Assembly (NCBI RefSeq): GCF_030704535.1
Contig: NC_081813.1
Span: 3,310,001-3,374,000, forward strand
Source: Vitis vinifera
Taxonomy: Eukaryota; Streptophyta; Magnoliopsida; Vitales; Vitaceae
DNA length: 64,000 nt
Direction: 5' to 3'
Within the stretch, counting starts at the first letter, position 1, and each line of letters starts with the position of its first letter. Made by a program: the position numbers and the translations under genes. Under the pieces are notes generated by a model. That model was given only the letters and a program-made list of their open reading frames with translations, was not told the origin of the DNA and did not search any database. Shown here one piece after another: positions 1 to 11,049 of the stretch.

Positions 1-1385
1 TTTTATTACTTATTTATTGAAAAGTAATTGGGGTGAGATGAGATAATGCAATGTTGAACCCGTCTCGGGTTTTAAAAAAAATATCAAACTCGTAATTAAC
101 TTGTTTATTTTAATTTCAAACTTGTCTCATTAGAAATGAGATAAGACAATATATATATATATATATAAACAAAAAAACCCCACCTTATTATCATTCTTAT
201 GGGACCTCACATTCGTTCATGCATAAATCCATTTCCTGTTTAGGTATTAGAGGGTTCCTAGTTAACATCTATATTCATAGCGCAAATGATAAATGTTTCA
301 AATTATTATAACAAGAACAATTATGAATAAAACCGGCAGACTTTAATTAATAAAGTCATTATTTGCAATGCCAATTATGAGTCTATTTAAAGCATTAAAG
401 AAATATATAAAATGTTACAACTCTATTAAAAATAAAAGACCACCAGACATCAATTTTCAGGTGTGATAAAAGTTTCTTAAAAAAATTATTGTTCGTCTTT
501 TCTAAAAACTAACTTAAGCTTTAAAGGGGTGTGTTCGGAATAACCATCTTGACACACCTTATTCCAAATATACTTACCATTCATTCGGAGGAAGTTAGTC
601 AGAAAAAGCCATTATTAGTTGTGTACCAACAATTTTTATTGGTACAAAAAAAAAACATTTTTATTTAAATAATCTTAAAAATTAGATCTTAATTTTAAAT
701 ATTATTTAATAAGCCTCTTAAATAAGATTATAATATTACAATTTTTAATTATCAAGTAATAAAACAACTTTTGTTGATGTGATAATTTAATTGAAATATT
801 TAATTAAGTAAAATAATTTTAAAAGATTGTGAATCTTTATAGTTGACATGATATCCCATGCTTTGACAGTTTGACCACAATTAAATTATAATTTTTTATT
901 TTATTTTAAAAGCAGAACAGTAGAATGACAATGAATGGATATGGCGCATGAAATTGACGCCTACAGTAGTGGAAGAGAAAACGCGTGGCCTGCAGTGGAT
1001 GTGATAAAGAATTCAGACAGTGGGCCAGCGGCAACCAAGGCCCATGGGCTAGTGCACTCTACACGCTTTCTTCAGACATCTCCCTTTCACCTGTCTACAT
1101 TTGTGCACACCCTCTTTATTTTTTTTCCATTTCCTCTAATAAATTTTTTTGTGGTGGGATTAATTTTCATAAATATGAATAAATAAACAGACTTTCAGAA
1201 AATAGCTTCAATATATCAAGAATGTGAAAATTTATTTATTTTTAAATAATTAGATATATAATTAAAATTAAAAAAAAACTCTACTCCTATACAAATAAGA
1301 AATTATGACTATGATACCTTAATGCATTAATTTTCTCTCAAAATATTTACAAAAATCAGTCATCCCTGTATTTATAGATCTTCAG
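1..1385. other. 3' flank of the first ABCG gene, no gene seen
   Basis: AT-rich sequence downstream of the stop codon of the minus-strand transporter. It has short AT runs (about 149-168) and a somewhat less AT-rich patch at about 930-1110. The open frames over that patch are short, overlap each other and show no family resemblance. The part nearest 1386 should be the transporter's 3' UTR. I see nothing else that can be supported. Confidence 0.6.
1231..1240 (-). terminator. candidate polyadenylation signal of the first ABCG gene
   Basis: Two overlapping AATAAA hexamers read on the minus strand about 150 bases past the stop codon, a normal plant 3' UTR distance. AATAAA is frequent by chance in DNA this AT-rich, so this is only a candidate. 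Confidence 0.35.
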
Positions 1386-4300
1386 CTACCTCCGTTGGAA
1401 GTTCAATTTCTGGATGCAGACCCCAAACAAGAAGGCAAAGAAGACAGCAAAGCCTACCAAAATGCCAGCAACTGCCCCCATGAAATCCAGATCATACCCA
1501 AAGTGGCTTTCCACATACCATTTGATGCTTGGGCTTGGCTCAATCCCAGCCACGTTGATGGTCTCCTCCATGTCCCCATACTGTGACACAATCAATCCGT
1601 ATACTGTCCACGCCACTGGGCATATCCAATAGTACCATACCCACCACTTGGGAATTCTCTGAAGTTTTGAAAATCAATTGAATTTGTCAGTATATTCTTC
1701 AGTGATTTTTAATCTCAAAAACATCTTGTAATGGAAATGGTACTTAGAAATAATTTTTTTGATAAAAATTTTGAAGTGTTAGAAAGGTTAGAATGCTTCC
1801 TAAAATCATATCCAAATGGATACTTACAGGTCTGGGGATGAAGAAGCCTGAGAAGAGGGTGAAGAGTGAAACAAAAGCTGAAGCTACTATGGCTGCTTCT
1901 TCATGATTTGCTGTGATGGAAACTGTCATCATTCCATAGTATGTGAAGTAGAGGAAGGAGAAGAAGGTGATGAAGAGGAACCAGAAGAACTTTGCCAGTG
2001 TCCATTGGAAGCATGCCAGGGCATACACTATGACTGAATAGTATGTGGCTTGAACGAAAACATATGGTATTTCAGCTACCACCTGAGAAAAAGATTAACC
2101 AAAACTGCTTAAATAATGGGAGAGATGATATTTTAGAATCCTAATTTATGATCCATGGTACCTGTGCAATGGCATATGGGAAAGCATGGTACATTCCAGC
2201 TGCTCTTTCTCGATAGAACACGGTTCGTTCAATGGCTACAATTGGCTGTACTGTCATGCAGTTGTTTACTCCGACAAACATGACAGACATGTACATTGCT
2301 CCAATGACCATTGTTAGGTCAGTTGCATTCTCCCTGGCCCAAGAAAAATTTTCAAAATATTATGTGGTATCAAGCTTGAATTCAGCTGAGTATTCACTGG
2401 AGACGAGGGGGGAAATTGAGTTTTTCTAGCAAGAATCAAGGGTGATAACTCATGTTGATGCATCGTGTTTGTGTCGAATAAAAAACCTTACTCACTTGAT
2501 TAAATAGGTCAACCCAAATACGACATAAATAATAATCTAATTAGAAGTATAAAGCCATATGAGCTAATTACGAGACAAGTGATACGTAATATAACCCGTT
2601 TAATAATTAGGTCATATTTGATAATCCTATTGAGTTAGATCTTATTTGAGTCTATATGATTAACTTCCTAATATGATATGTTTATGATTTAATGGACATA
2701 TTTATTCAAAAAGAAATTTTAAATGAGTGTGGGTAAAATAAGTTATGGTTATTATAAATAGGATAATTTAAATCAAATTCATGTTATAAAGGTTGATCCA
2801 AAATAATATGTTTATTAAGTGGTTATGTAGGTCGACACAAATTTGATCTCCCAATGTTATTATACTTCATCCAAATCCACCGTAAAACATGTCGAGTTTG
2901 AGTCCTATCTGTGAATTGTACCAAATTTTAACAGGCCTAGCGGGAATAGACACTGACCTTTTAGTGCCAACATGCCAGAAGATGGTGCCAACCACAAGAG
3001 CAGCTGCAAAGCTGAAGAAGTAGCGAACAAGATTGTACTCAGGACTTCTCCAGTAGGTCCACCATTGCTTCCAGAGGCAGGATTTGAACTGCCCCCATGT
3101 AGACTGAGAGTACTGTGTGGGAAAGTAGAGGTCCTCTGCTCCCTCTGGTGGCTTGCTCAACTCCTTTACTAGGGCTTTGTTCTCTCTGCTTATGGACTGA
3201 ACATGTTAGAATTTCATAGCCCCAGGGAGTGTTATGACTTTATATATATTTCATACTTACTGATATTGGGGCGATTTTATTAAGTAGTCTGCAAAATTGA
3301 TTCCAAGTTGGACTTCAGCTGAGGCTGAGCTCACTTCCAGCATCCATGCCGCTGGATTGTATTTTTCCTTGATTTTCAGGACACCGGGAATTGCCTGCAA
3401 TATGTGAGTAACAATGGAATCAAATGTGTTTTTTTGGTTCATTTTATATAGTAAGAACAGAGGAAGGTTCGGTTCCACAGACCTCAAAATATTCGATAAT
3501 CTTATGAGAATTCTGACCCAATGGTCCTGAGTAGATAAGCTCTCCTCCTGTCTTCATTAGTAGCAGCTGATGAAAAGTAACGTGAGAGATTCTGTATTAT
3601 TGCCATTGAAGCCTTTCAGAAAATATAGAAATCGGTTATGGAGATGGTATTGGTCATTACCTCATCAAAGGCTTCAAAGATATCGATACTGGGCTGATGG
3701 ATTGTGCAGACAACAGTTCTTCCAGTGTCCACTGTGTTCCTCACCGTCCTCATCACAATAGCTGCTGCCCTTGCATCAAGGCCAGAGGTTGGTTCATCCA
3801 TAAAGATGATTGAAGGATTAGCAACAAGTTCCACAGCTATTGTCAGCCTCTTCCTCTGTTCTGTTGATAAACCTGTGACTCCTGGAAGCCCCACTAGTGC
3901 ATATTTTATGCTGCTGAGCTCGACTAGCTCCATCACTTCATTCACAAAAATCTAAACAGAAAATTCAATTCAAATTTTGCGTCATTTTGGAGTTTAGTAT
4001 CAGGATAGATATGGTAAATTGATATTCTCACCATCTTTTCTTTGTCAGGAACTTCTTTAGGGAGCCTTAGGAAAGCTGAGTAGATCAAAGATTCAATAAC
4101 AGTGACTTGGGGAGAGTGGATATCATTCTGCTCACAGTAACTGGAAATTCTTGCAAAAGTTTCTTGTTTCTTGGGGAACCCAGATATTCTAATGTCCCCT
4201 TCAATGTAACCCCCGGTTTTTCTTCCTGCTAGAACATCCATCAGCGTTGTCTTTCCAGCTCCACTAACTCCCATCAGTGCAGTAAGGACTCCTGGCCTGA

Positions 4301-7300
4301 ATGTTCCTGTCACTTCCCGAAGCAACTGCAGCCTGTGCTCTGTCACTCCTTGGCTCTTCATTTCCTGGTAGAATCAGCCCAGTTGGGTTATTCAACTAGC
4401 TAACTTTCTAAATCAAAGTCATGATGTTTCTCTAGATTTCTAAAAACACACCTTGGGCATGTCCACATAGTAATTTACATTGTCAAAGGACATGGATAGA
4501 GGTAAAAATGGAAGAATCATTCCTCTCTTAATGCCCGTTTTCTTAGGACTGTGTTGGCTACTCACTTGCTGCTTCTCCAATTCTCCTGAAAGATTCAACT
4601 CCATGTCAAAAACATAAAAAACCTGAAAAACTCCCAATCTTTAGTTTCTCCAAATTGGCCATGTTTCTGAAGTTCTTACTTGTATTGGATGAAGAATGTC
4701 TCTTTGACATTGTTGTTTGGTCTCCCTGGTTGGGTTCCTGTTCTTTTGCAGCTTCTTCAGATATTATAGCCTGTGGCTTCCCAAGAGCTATTTCAAAGAA
4801 GAAGAGACAGTATCAGAAAGGAAAACTTATCCTCTAAACAAATAAAGTCCTGGATTCAATTTTCAGATACAGAAATAACATTCTTTGAACTTACGATTCA
4901 GGTACATAAGCGAGAAGGTGAAGAGAATGTTGAAGAGAATGGTGAACCCCAAAAGACAAGCAGCTCCAATCCAGTACCAGTAGCTCTCTGATTCCACATC
5001 CACATTGTCTAGAACTGCTACACCCAGCAGAGTAGAATTGTCCGGCCCCTGCATTGTAATTGTGAAACAAATACTTCAATTCCTCCTTTTCAGTTTCTTT
5101 GGTAGACTTAGAAAGGAATAGGCAAAACAACCTACCAGTTTGTTCATCCACCTTGGAGAAAGCATTTCATTGATAGTCATGGCCTTGAAACCATAAGATA
5201 GGGGTGAAATCCAGTGCCCCCAGTTCCACCATTTAGGAATTTCATCTGCCCATCAGCACAAAATTTTCTGTTAGGCCTCGCGTATGAGACTTTTCAAGTA
5301 TAAAATTCAGAATCCCCACTTGAGAAAGAACCAAAGTGAATGTTTTTCTCTGAGAAAGACCAACCTAGAGGAAGGATAAAACCGCTAAGCAAGAAAACAA
5401 TGAAAAGAACAAGCGCTCCACCAGTGTGGGCAACAATCATACTCCTGCACACTCCCCCTATGAGTCTAAATACCCCAGAAGCCATTTGCTGAATCAGAAA
5501 TATCATCAGCATCTGCTTGAAAAACCTGAAAAAAATGGTGCACAATAAGATAGATTTTTGGCGATTTCAACCCATATAAAACAGTACCATGGCAATCTTA
5601 GTTCTTACCTGCTAGTCTCAGGAGCATATCCTATGGTGTAATACACTATGACTGTCCAAATTACAGACTCCACGACCGATATGGGGATTCGGAGAAGACA
5701 ACTCGGGAGGGTGAAAGCCCATGCAGGGTAGAAAAGAAGGTCTCTATGCTTGTAAAACACGGGGAGCCTCGCGATGGTGAGGGAAAGCTCGGCAAAACCA
5801 TTGAACATGTTGATGATGATGGAAAATATGATTGCACCTATATAGAGTGGACCATCATCGTATGAGACATCAAGTGTGGTTCTGAGGAAGACTGTTGAAA
5901 CGATGAAGGCAACGATGATGAGCTGAATGCCCTTGAAGATATACACAAATGAGGTTCTCTTTAGCAGAAGCCACTCCTTATCAAAGGATGTTTTGAGAAG
6001 CTGCATTTTTGGGATAGTGCATTTTTTGAAGACAAGGGCTGATTTGTGACATTGGCTCTTGTCATAGGGGAGCTTGAGGTCGTCCTCCAGCTGCAGCCCG
6101 ACATGGAAGGCCTTGAACAGGGTGGCGAATTCGGTGACTGATACGTATCGGTAGGGCTCGGTGGAATCTGCCCAGTACTGCTCTTGATCCTTCTTTGAGG
6201 TAACCTGTGGCCACAGCAGATCACAAGTAAGTGTCACAGAAAGGAAGAAAAGGCTAGTACCAAAGTTATACATACTAAAAGGGATTTTGACAAGGGAAAA
6301 GTATGTTTTGCTTTCTAGTACAAATTATTACCCTAAATAAATTCTATTTTTGCTTTGAAAAGCATGGAAAACACTTTCCAAATGGCACGTAATGACAATG
6401 TGTTCAGCGCTGACCAACCTCTTGCAAGAAGTCCGCAGTGCCCTTTCTCTCAGGGCACTGGAACCCACAATTCTGGAAGAAGTGGAGTACGTGCTCCCTT
6501 GGGCCCTGGTACACAATCTGACCCTCCGATAGGAGAATAACATCATCAAAGAGATTGAACGTCTCAGGATCAGGCTGTAGCAGAGACATAAATACAGTAG
6601 AGTGAGTGAAGTGTGCGATCTGCTGCATGCATCTCACTATCTGCAGAGTCGTGGAGCTGTCCAGGCCCGTCGATATCTCGTCCATCAACAGAAACTTCGC
6701 CGGTCCCACTATCATCTCCCCTACATTCAAAAATTAGGAACCCAATTTTATTATTATTTTTAGTAATTATCATTAATTTTTTATAAGAAATATTCAAAAA
6801 AGAAAAAAGAAGAAGAAGAGAGAATTAACCTGATGTTACTCTCTTCTTTTGTCCACCAGAAATTCCCCGCATCATCTCATTTCCAACCAGCGTGTCCTTA
6901 CATACATCCAGCCCTAATATCTGTTCCATGCCACATTTTTTTAAGGGCTTGACCCAAATTTAAATAAAAATAAAAAATACTAAAAAATGCCAGTTATAAT
7001 AATTTACCTTGAGAATGTAGTCCGTAATGATACTGCTTTCATCTCCTTCCATTGCACATGCCTGAATGTTAAACATAATGGAAAAAATAATTTAAATAAT
7101 AAGCATTACGAAAATTTTATTTTTAAAATATTTTTACCACCTTATAATAACTGTTAAAATAAGAATTTACCTTCAAGAAAAGATCCACGTTTGTGTCGGT
7201 AAATATTCCAATCTCCTCTTCTTTCTTCACAAGCTCAGTCAAGAGTTCTGATTTTGAAAATGATCTAAATTAGATCAATTATCAATAAAAGTGAATTTAG

Positions 7301-10008
7301 TTCTAATTTAAAATGAATTATGTGATATTTCAGATCGGATAGGGGACCCCTTTGGGCTCAGAATATATGACATATATACAATTGGATGTTGATCCTTATA
7401 AATGGTATTATAGTCAATCATTGACCTTGATGTTCCTATAAGAGTGCCTCCCACATCGGAAATGTTTTAAAGTCGTAAGGAACTTAGAGTAGACAATATC
7501 TTACATTAACTAATAATTACCTCGTCGAGAACCAATGCCCTGAAATCTTGCTGAATAATCTAAAGTTTCTTTAACGGTAAGCTCTCCAAGATGAACATTA
7601 TTTTGGCTAATGTATGCAGACGTCTTTTGTGGCACGAATTCATTGAAATTGCACCCATTGTAAGTGATTTCTCCTTTGACCTAATCACAAAGAAATTAAA
7701 TAAAATTTTAGTAACTTAATAATATTAATTTATGAGTACCATGGTATAAATTAAACGTTGGGAAACCTTTAAGCTTTGATCCAACATTCCGGCCAGCGCC
7801 AACAGAAGGGTTGTTTTGCCGGACGATGGGGGCCCTAACAAAAGAGTCATCCTGTATATATTTCAAATAAAATGATCAATAAATCAAGATGAATTTTTAA
7901 ATTAATTTTCGGTAATTTTATAATCCTATAACATTACCTGGATGGCTTTATGATTGCAGAGATGTCTCTGAGAATAGTGTGGTTGGTTCTCTTGGCCAGA
8001 ATGATTCCAAACAGACCAAGAGCTGATTCAAGCATGTTACGAGCAGTGTTTGTTAAAGTTGGAAGAGCTCTTGTTCCAACGTAGCAGTCAACTTCCACCC
8101 TTAGCCTCTCGATTCTAACTTCAACTTTTGGGAGTTCCACACCAACCCTACACCACCAAAACAAATTTAAAAAAAAAAAAGGAAAAAAGAAAAAAGAAAA
8201 ATAAATATGTTTCACAATAATTAAATGAATTGAAAAGGAAAGGATTTATTTGATAATGATTTTTAAAAATAGTTAAAAAAAAATAAGGATCTATTTAGCA
8301 ACTATTTTTAAAAATAATTTTATTTTTTCTAAAATCAAAAATCAAAAAAACATATTTGATAATAAAAAACCGTTTTTTATTTTTTGTTTTTAAGAATAAA
8401 AAATAAGGTGTTTTTAGAAAATCTCTTTTAATTGTTTTTTAGAACTATTTTAAAAAATAATTATATAAATATGTAAGCTAATTAAAAATAAAATACTAGA
8501 TATAAAAATTATTTTTAAAACATATTTAAAAATAAATTAAAAACATTTTAAATTTTTAAACGGATTTTTTTTTATAACAAAACGTGAAGAGCAATTTTCA
8601 AAAATTATTATTAAAAACTATTTTCGAAAACAATTATCAAATCCTAAACAATTCTATGTTTGTGTTTATTTGAGAATTTGAAACATTCTTAATTGGAAGT
8701 TGTATTTTCAAATATTTTTTAAGGATAAATTTTATATTTAGGTACTTATTTTCATTTATATTTCCACACCTAGTTTTTTAAATAATAAAATGTTTTCAAT
8801 AAATATAGGATCCTATTTCGCAACCAGAAAAGTTCTTATTTTCTCTAACAAAAAAAACAGGAAAACATATTTGACAGCAAAATATCAAAAAACATTTTTT
8901 TTTGTTTTTAAAAACAAAAAAGAGGGTGTTTTCAACATTTTTTACTTATTTTTTGAAAATTATTTTAAAAATAATTATGGATAATGATTGAAAATAAAAG
9001 TTAAAAATATTTCAAGTTTATAAACAAACTTTTGTTTTATAAAACATTAAAGAACAATTTTCAAAAATAAATTTTAAAAAGTATTTTTTAAAACGGTTTA
9101 AAAAAACACTTTTCAAACCAACCCTAATATTTTTCCCAAAATTGTATTTTTTTTTTTTTTTTGTATTCTAAGTTCTTTGTTCTTGATACCTTTAGGGTTT
9201 TAACTTTAGACATATATCAAAACCTCTTGATACCTTCAAGGGTTTAACTTTAGCCATATGTATCAAAAACCCCTAAGATTGATAGTGCCACATTGAACAA
9301 AAATTGTAAAATATATGCTTTTTCAATTTTAAAATGTAAGTGTTAAATTCTAAAAACTAAAATAAAAAATTAAAGAGAGTGTGGCTTGGAAATAATTGAA
9401 AAAATAATTTTGCATATTCCAAAACTTTGTCTTCTTCCGAGAAAGCATCAATGAAGAAAAAGGCTCCCCAAATGTTTTCCTAAGACTATGGTGGTGGTGC
9501 GTGAGGCAGAGAGCTCTTAAAATTATTAGTGAGGATGAAAGAGATGGACAAAGGGAATGAGACAGAATTAAATCCTGAAGAAAAGAAAAAAAGATGAAAA
9601 ATTTAAAAATCAACAAGGGCATTGCCCATTTTAACCCATGACAAAACCCAAAAAAAAAAAAAAAAAAAAAAAATGAAGGAAGGAAAGAAAGAAACTAACT
9701 TACCTATCAAAACGATTTCTGAGTCTCTGCAGGAACTTCTCATTATCATCATCAGCAACCTTAAAATTCCTGTGAATGAAGTTCTCTCTGTCACTCTCAT
9801 CAAGCTTTCCAACATCAACCTCCTTGTAGACCACCCTACCACTTTTCTCTTCACTCTCCCCCTCCACCACACTCTTCAGTATACTGGTTCTTAGTCTATC
9901 ATATGTTGGCAGCTTCTCTAAAGCACCCCATCTCACAGCCTCTTCCTCATCTTTCTCCGGAAAAGAAGTGGGAGGCTGGCTTTCTGCACCACCATTGATA
10001 GTGTCCAT
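1386..10008 (-). CDS. Full-size ABCG (PDR) transporter, ABCG29/36-like, 1438 aa
   Basis: Plasma-membrane ATP-driven exporter of the plant PDR family; the ABCG29/35/36 clade exports lignin precursors, auxin precursors and defence compounds, but the substrate here is unknown. Twenty-two exons: 9704-10008, 7938-8147, 7767-7851, 7521-7680, 7171-7247, 7008-7061, 6830-6920, 6419-6720, 5609-6204, 5365-5525, 5136-5245, 4895-5048, 4680-4787, 4452-4585, 4032-4364, 3661-3951, 3483-3566, 3261-3394, 2958-3185, 2162-2333, 1828-2082, 1386-1658. They total 4317 bases with no internal stop. Domains: PDR N-terminus ([12 protein letters not shown]), NBD1 with Walker A GPPSSGKT at 178-185 and signature [12 protein letters not shown]1 in about 510-770, NBD2 with GVSGAGKT at 881-888 and LSTEQRKRL plus MDEPTSGLD, and TMD2 in about 1140-1435. 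The start is the first ATG before the conserved N-terminus. Compared with the upstream paralog it lacks about 20 N-terminal and 34 linker residues, carries QPDPET instead of QPAPET after NBD1, and has one extra intron. It appears functional. Confidence 0.95.
2450..2860. repeat. Probable miniature transposon in intron 19 of the first ABCG gene
   Basis: Intron 19 (2334-2957) is 624 bases, against 89 bases for the matching intron of the paralog. The extra DNA starts near TTTGTGTCGA and ends near the inverted TCGACACAAA, and includes an ACCCGTTTAA-type motif seen in dispersed eudicot miniature repeats. I read it as a degraded TIR element of about 400 bases. The exact ends are uncertain. Confidence 0.45.
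7330..7500. repeat. Dispersed repeat with the CCCACATCGG motif in intron 4 of the first ABCG gene
   Basis: The order of motifs (a tggtat box, CCCACATCGG, TTTTAAAGTCGTAAGG, GACAATATC) resembles a repeat common in eudicot genomes, recalled from general knowledge. It explains why this intron (7248-7520) is 273 bases while the paralog's is 99. A decayed second copy lies at about 24990-25280. Confidence 0.45.
8245..8650. repeat. Fold-back AT-rich repeat, copy 1, intron 1 of the first ABCG gene
   Basis: A stretch of tttttaaaaataatt-type blocks. The left part (cat-atttgataa followed by a tttttagaa block) reappears inverted at the right part (ttttcgaaaacaattatcaaat). Related copies sit at 8800-9125, 20935-21275, about 45190-45420 and 49950-50580. 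It is probably a non-autonomous TIR element; ends and target duplications are not resolved. Confidence 0.45.
8800..9125. repeat. Fold-back AT-rich repeat, copy 2, intron 1 of the first ABCG gene
   Basis: Same motif order as 8245-8650: ACATATTTGACA, a block rich in gtttttaaaaac, a central aataattatgga, then an inverted right end. Two copies in one 1556-base intron suggest a preferred landing site or local duplication. Confidence 0.4.
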
Positions 10009-11049
10009 GGCGGTCTGGCTCGTGAAGTTCTGAGAACCCTAGGCTTTTGAGATTCTTATAGATTATGAAGCTACGTACAAGAACAAATTTTAGAAGGATT
10101 AGAACTTCGATTGGATTGGGTATAGATTAATTATATACCAAGTGTTGAAGGTCATATATAATGTTATATGGAGGGAACCTCTTTCGTATGGGAGTCTAAT
10201 GCGGAACATGCAAAGAGGGTGGGTGATAGACTTGTGATCCATGTGGGTTTCATGAGTCCAATCCAAAATACCCATTTGATCCAATCACTCAAGCCCGGCC
10301 CATTTATAGTTTTAAAAGTTTGTACACGTAAATTTCTTTCAACAAAAAATATGTGGTGAAATTGAATTTTGATTAATTTAAAGAGGTATAATCTTTATTT
10401 TGATCACCAGATAATGAATCTTAACTTGTGCCCTTGACTCCCGTTCATCAAGGATACAAATTCTTAATAGTGGATTCAAAATGCCTTCAATTTAATCATT
10501 GAATTTTTGAATTTGATATTTGAATCTTCGAAGTTGATCTTCGAACTAAATCTTTAAATCATTAAATTTTTTAATAGTTTCACCAAAGTGAAACTTTGAT
10601 GGATTTCAAGAAAACAAGGAAAAAGGGAAGGGACGCATTTTCCTTCCCCTTTGCCCTTTTGTCCTTGAGAAACAATTCTTAGAAGGAAGATAAAACTACA
10701 TTTCTTTTTCAAATGAAAGATTACAAGAAAAATAAAACATCCAAAGCAAAAAGAACAAACAAAAAGCAATTTGATGTTAACAACACAACAAATCTCATTC
10801 AAGTAAACAAGATCCAAGAACTCTTTACATTTACCAAATATATATATCTACTAAACATCAAAATTGATTCACTAAAATTTCCTTCATTATCTTCTACTCA
10901 TTTAATATATATGTATAGTGTATCCATGCTCAGAACCTAATACAATTGCCACCATTTTCCTAGAGGTGGGATGGCTTCAATTACATATATATTTACAACA
11001 ATCACCTTTACTGCAAAAAACCCAGCTTGAAGAAGCATCTTGTTCACTT
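10009..11049. other. Intergenic spacer between the two ABCG genes (promoter of the first, 3' region of the second)
   Basis: About 1 kb between the stop of the upstream transporter and the ATG of the downstream one, both on the minus strand. It should hold the 3' UTR of the former and the promoter and 5' UTR of the latter. A W-box core (TTGACT) lies at 10434-10439. Open frames here are short and show no family resemblance. Confidence 0.7.
10131..10137 (-). promoter_or_regulatory. Candidate TATA box of the first ABCG gene
   Basis: TATATAA on the minus strand about 125 bases upstream of the ATG at 10008, which would give a 5' UTR of roughly 90-100 bases. Another AT-rich TATA-like stretch lies at 10153-10162. 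Chance matches are likely in this composition. Confidence 0.35.

Noticed and set aside
56..72. Short palindrome around AACCCG/CGGGTT at the window start
   Set aside because: Stem of six bases with a three-base loop is too short to support a feature in isolation.
935..1186. Two overlapping short open frames downstream of the first ABCG gene
   Set aside because: Different frames, no conserved motifs, ending in T-rich sequence. Likely chance in 3' flanking DNA.
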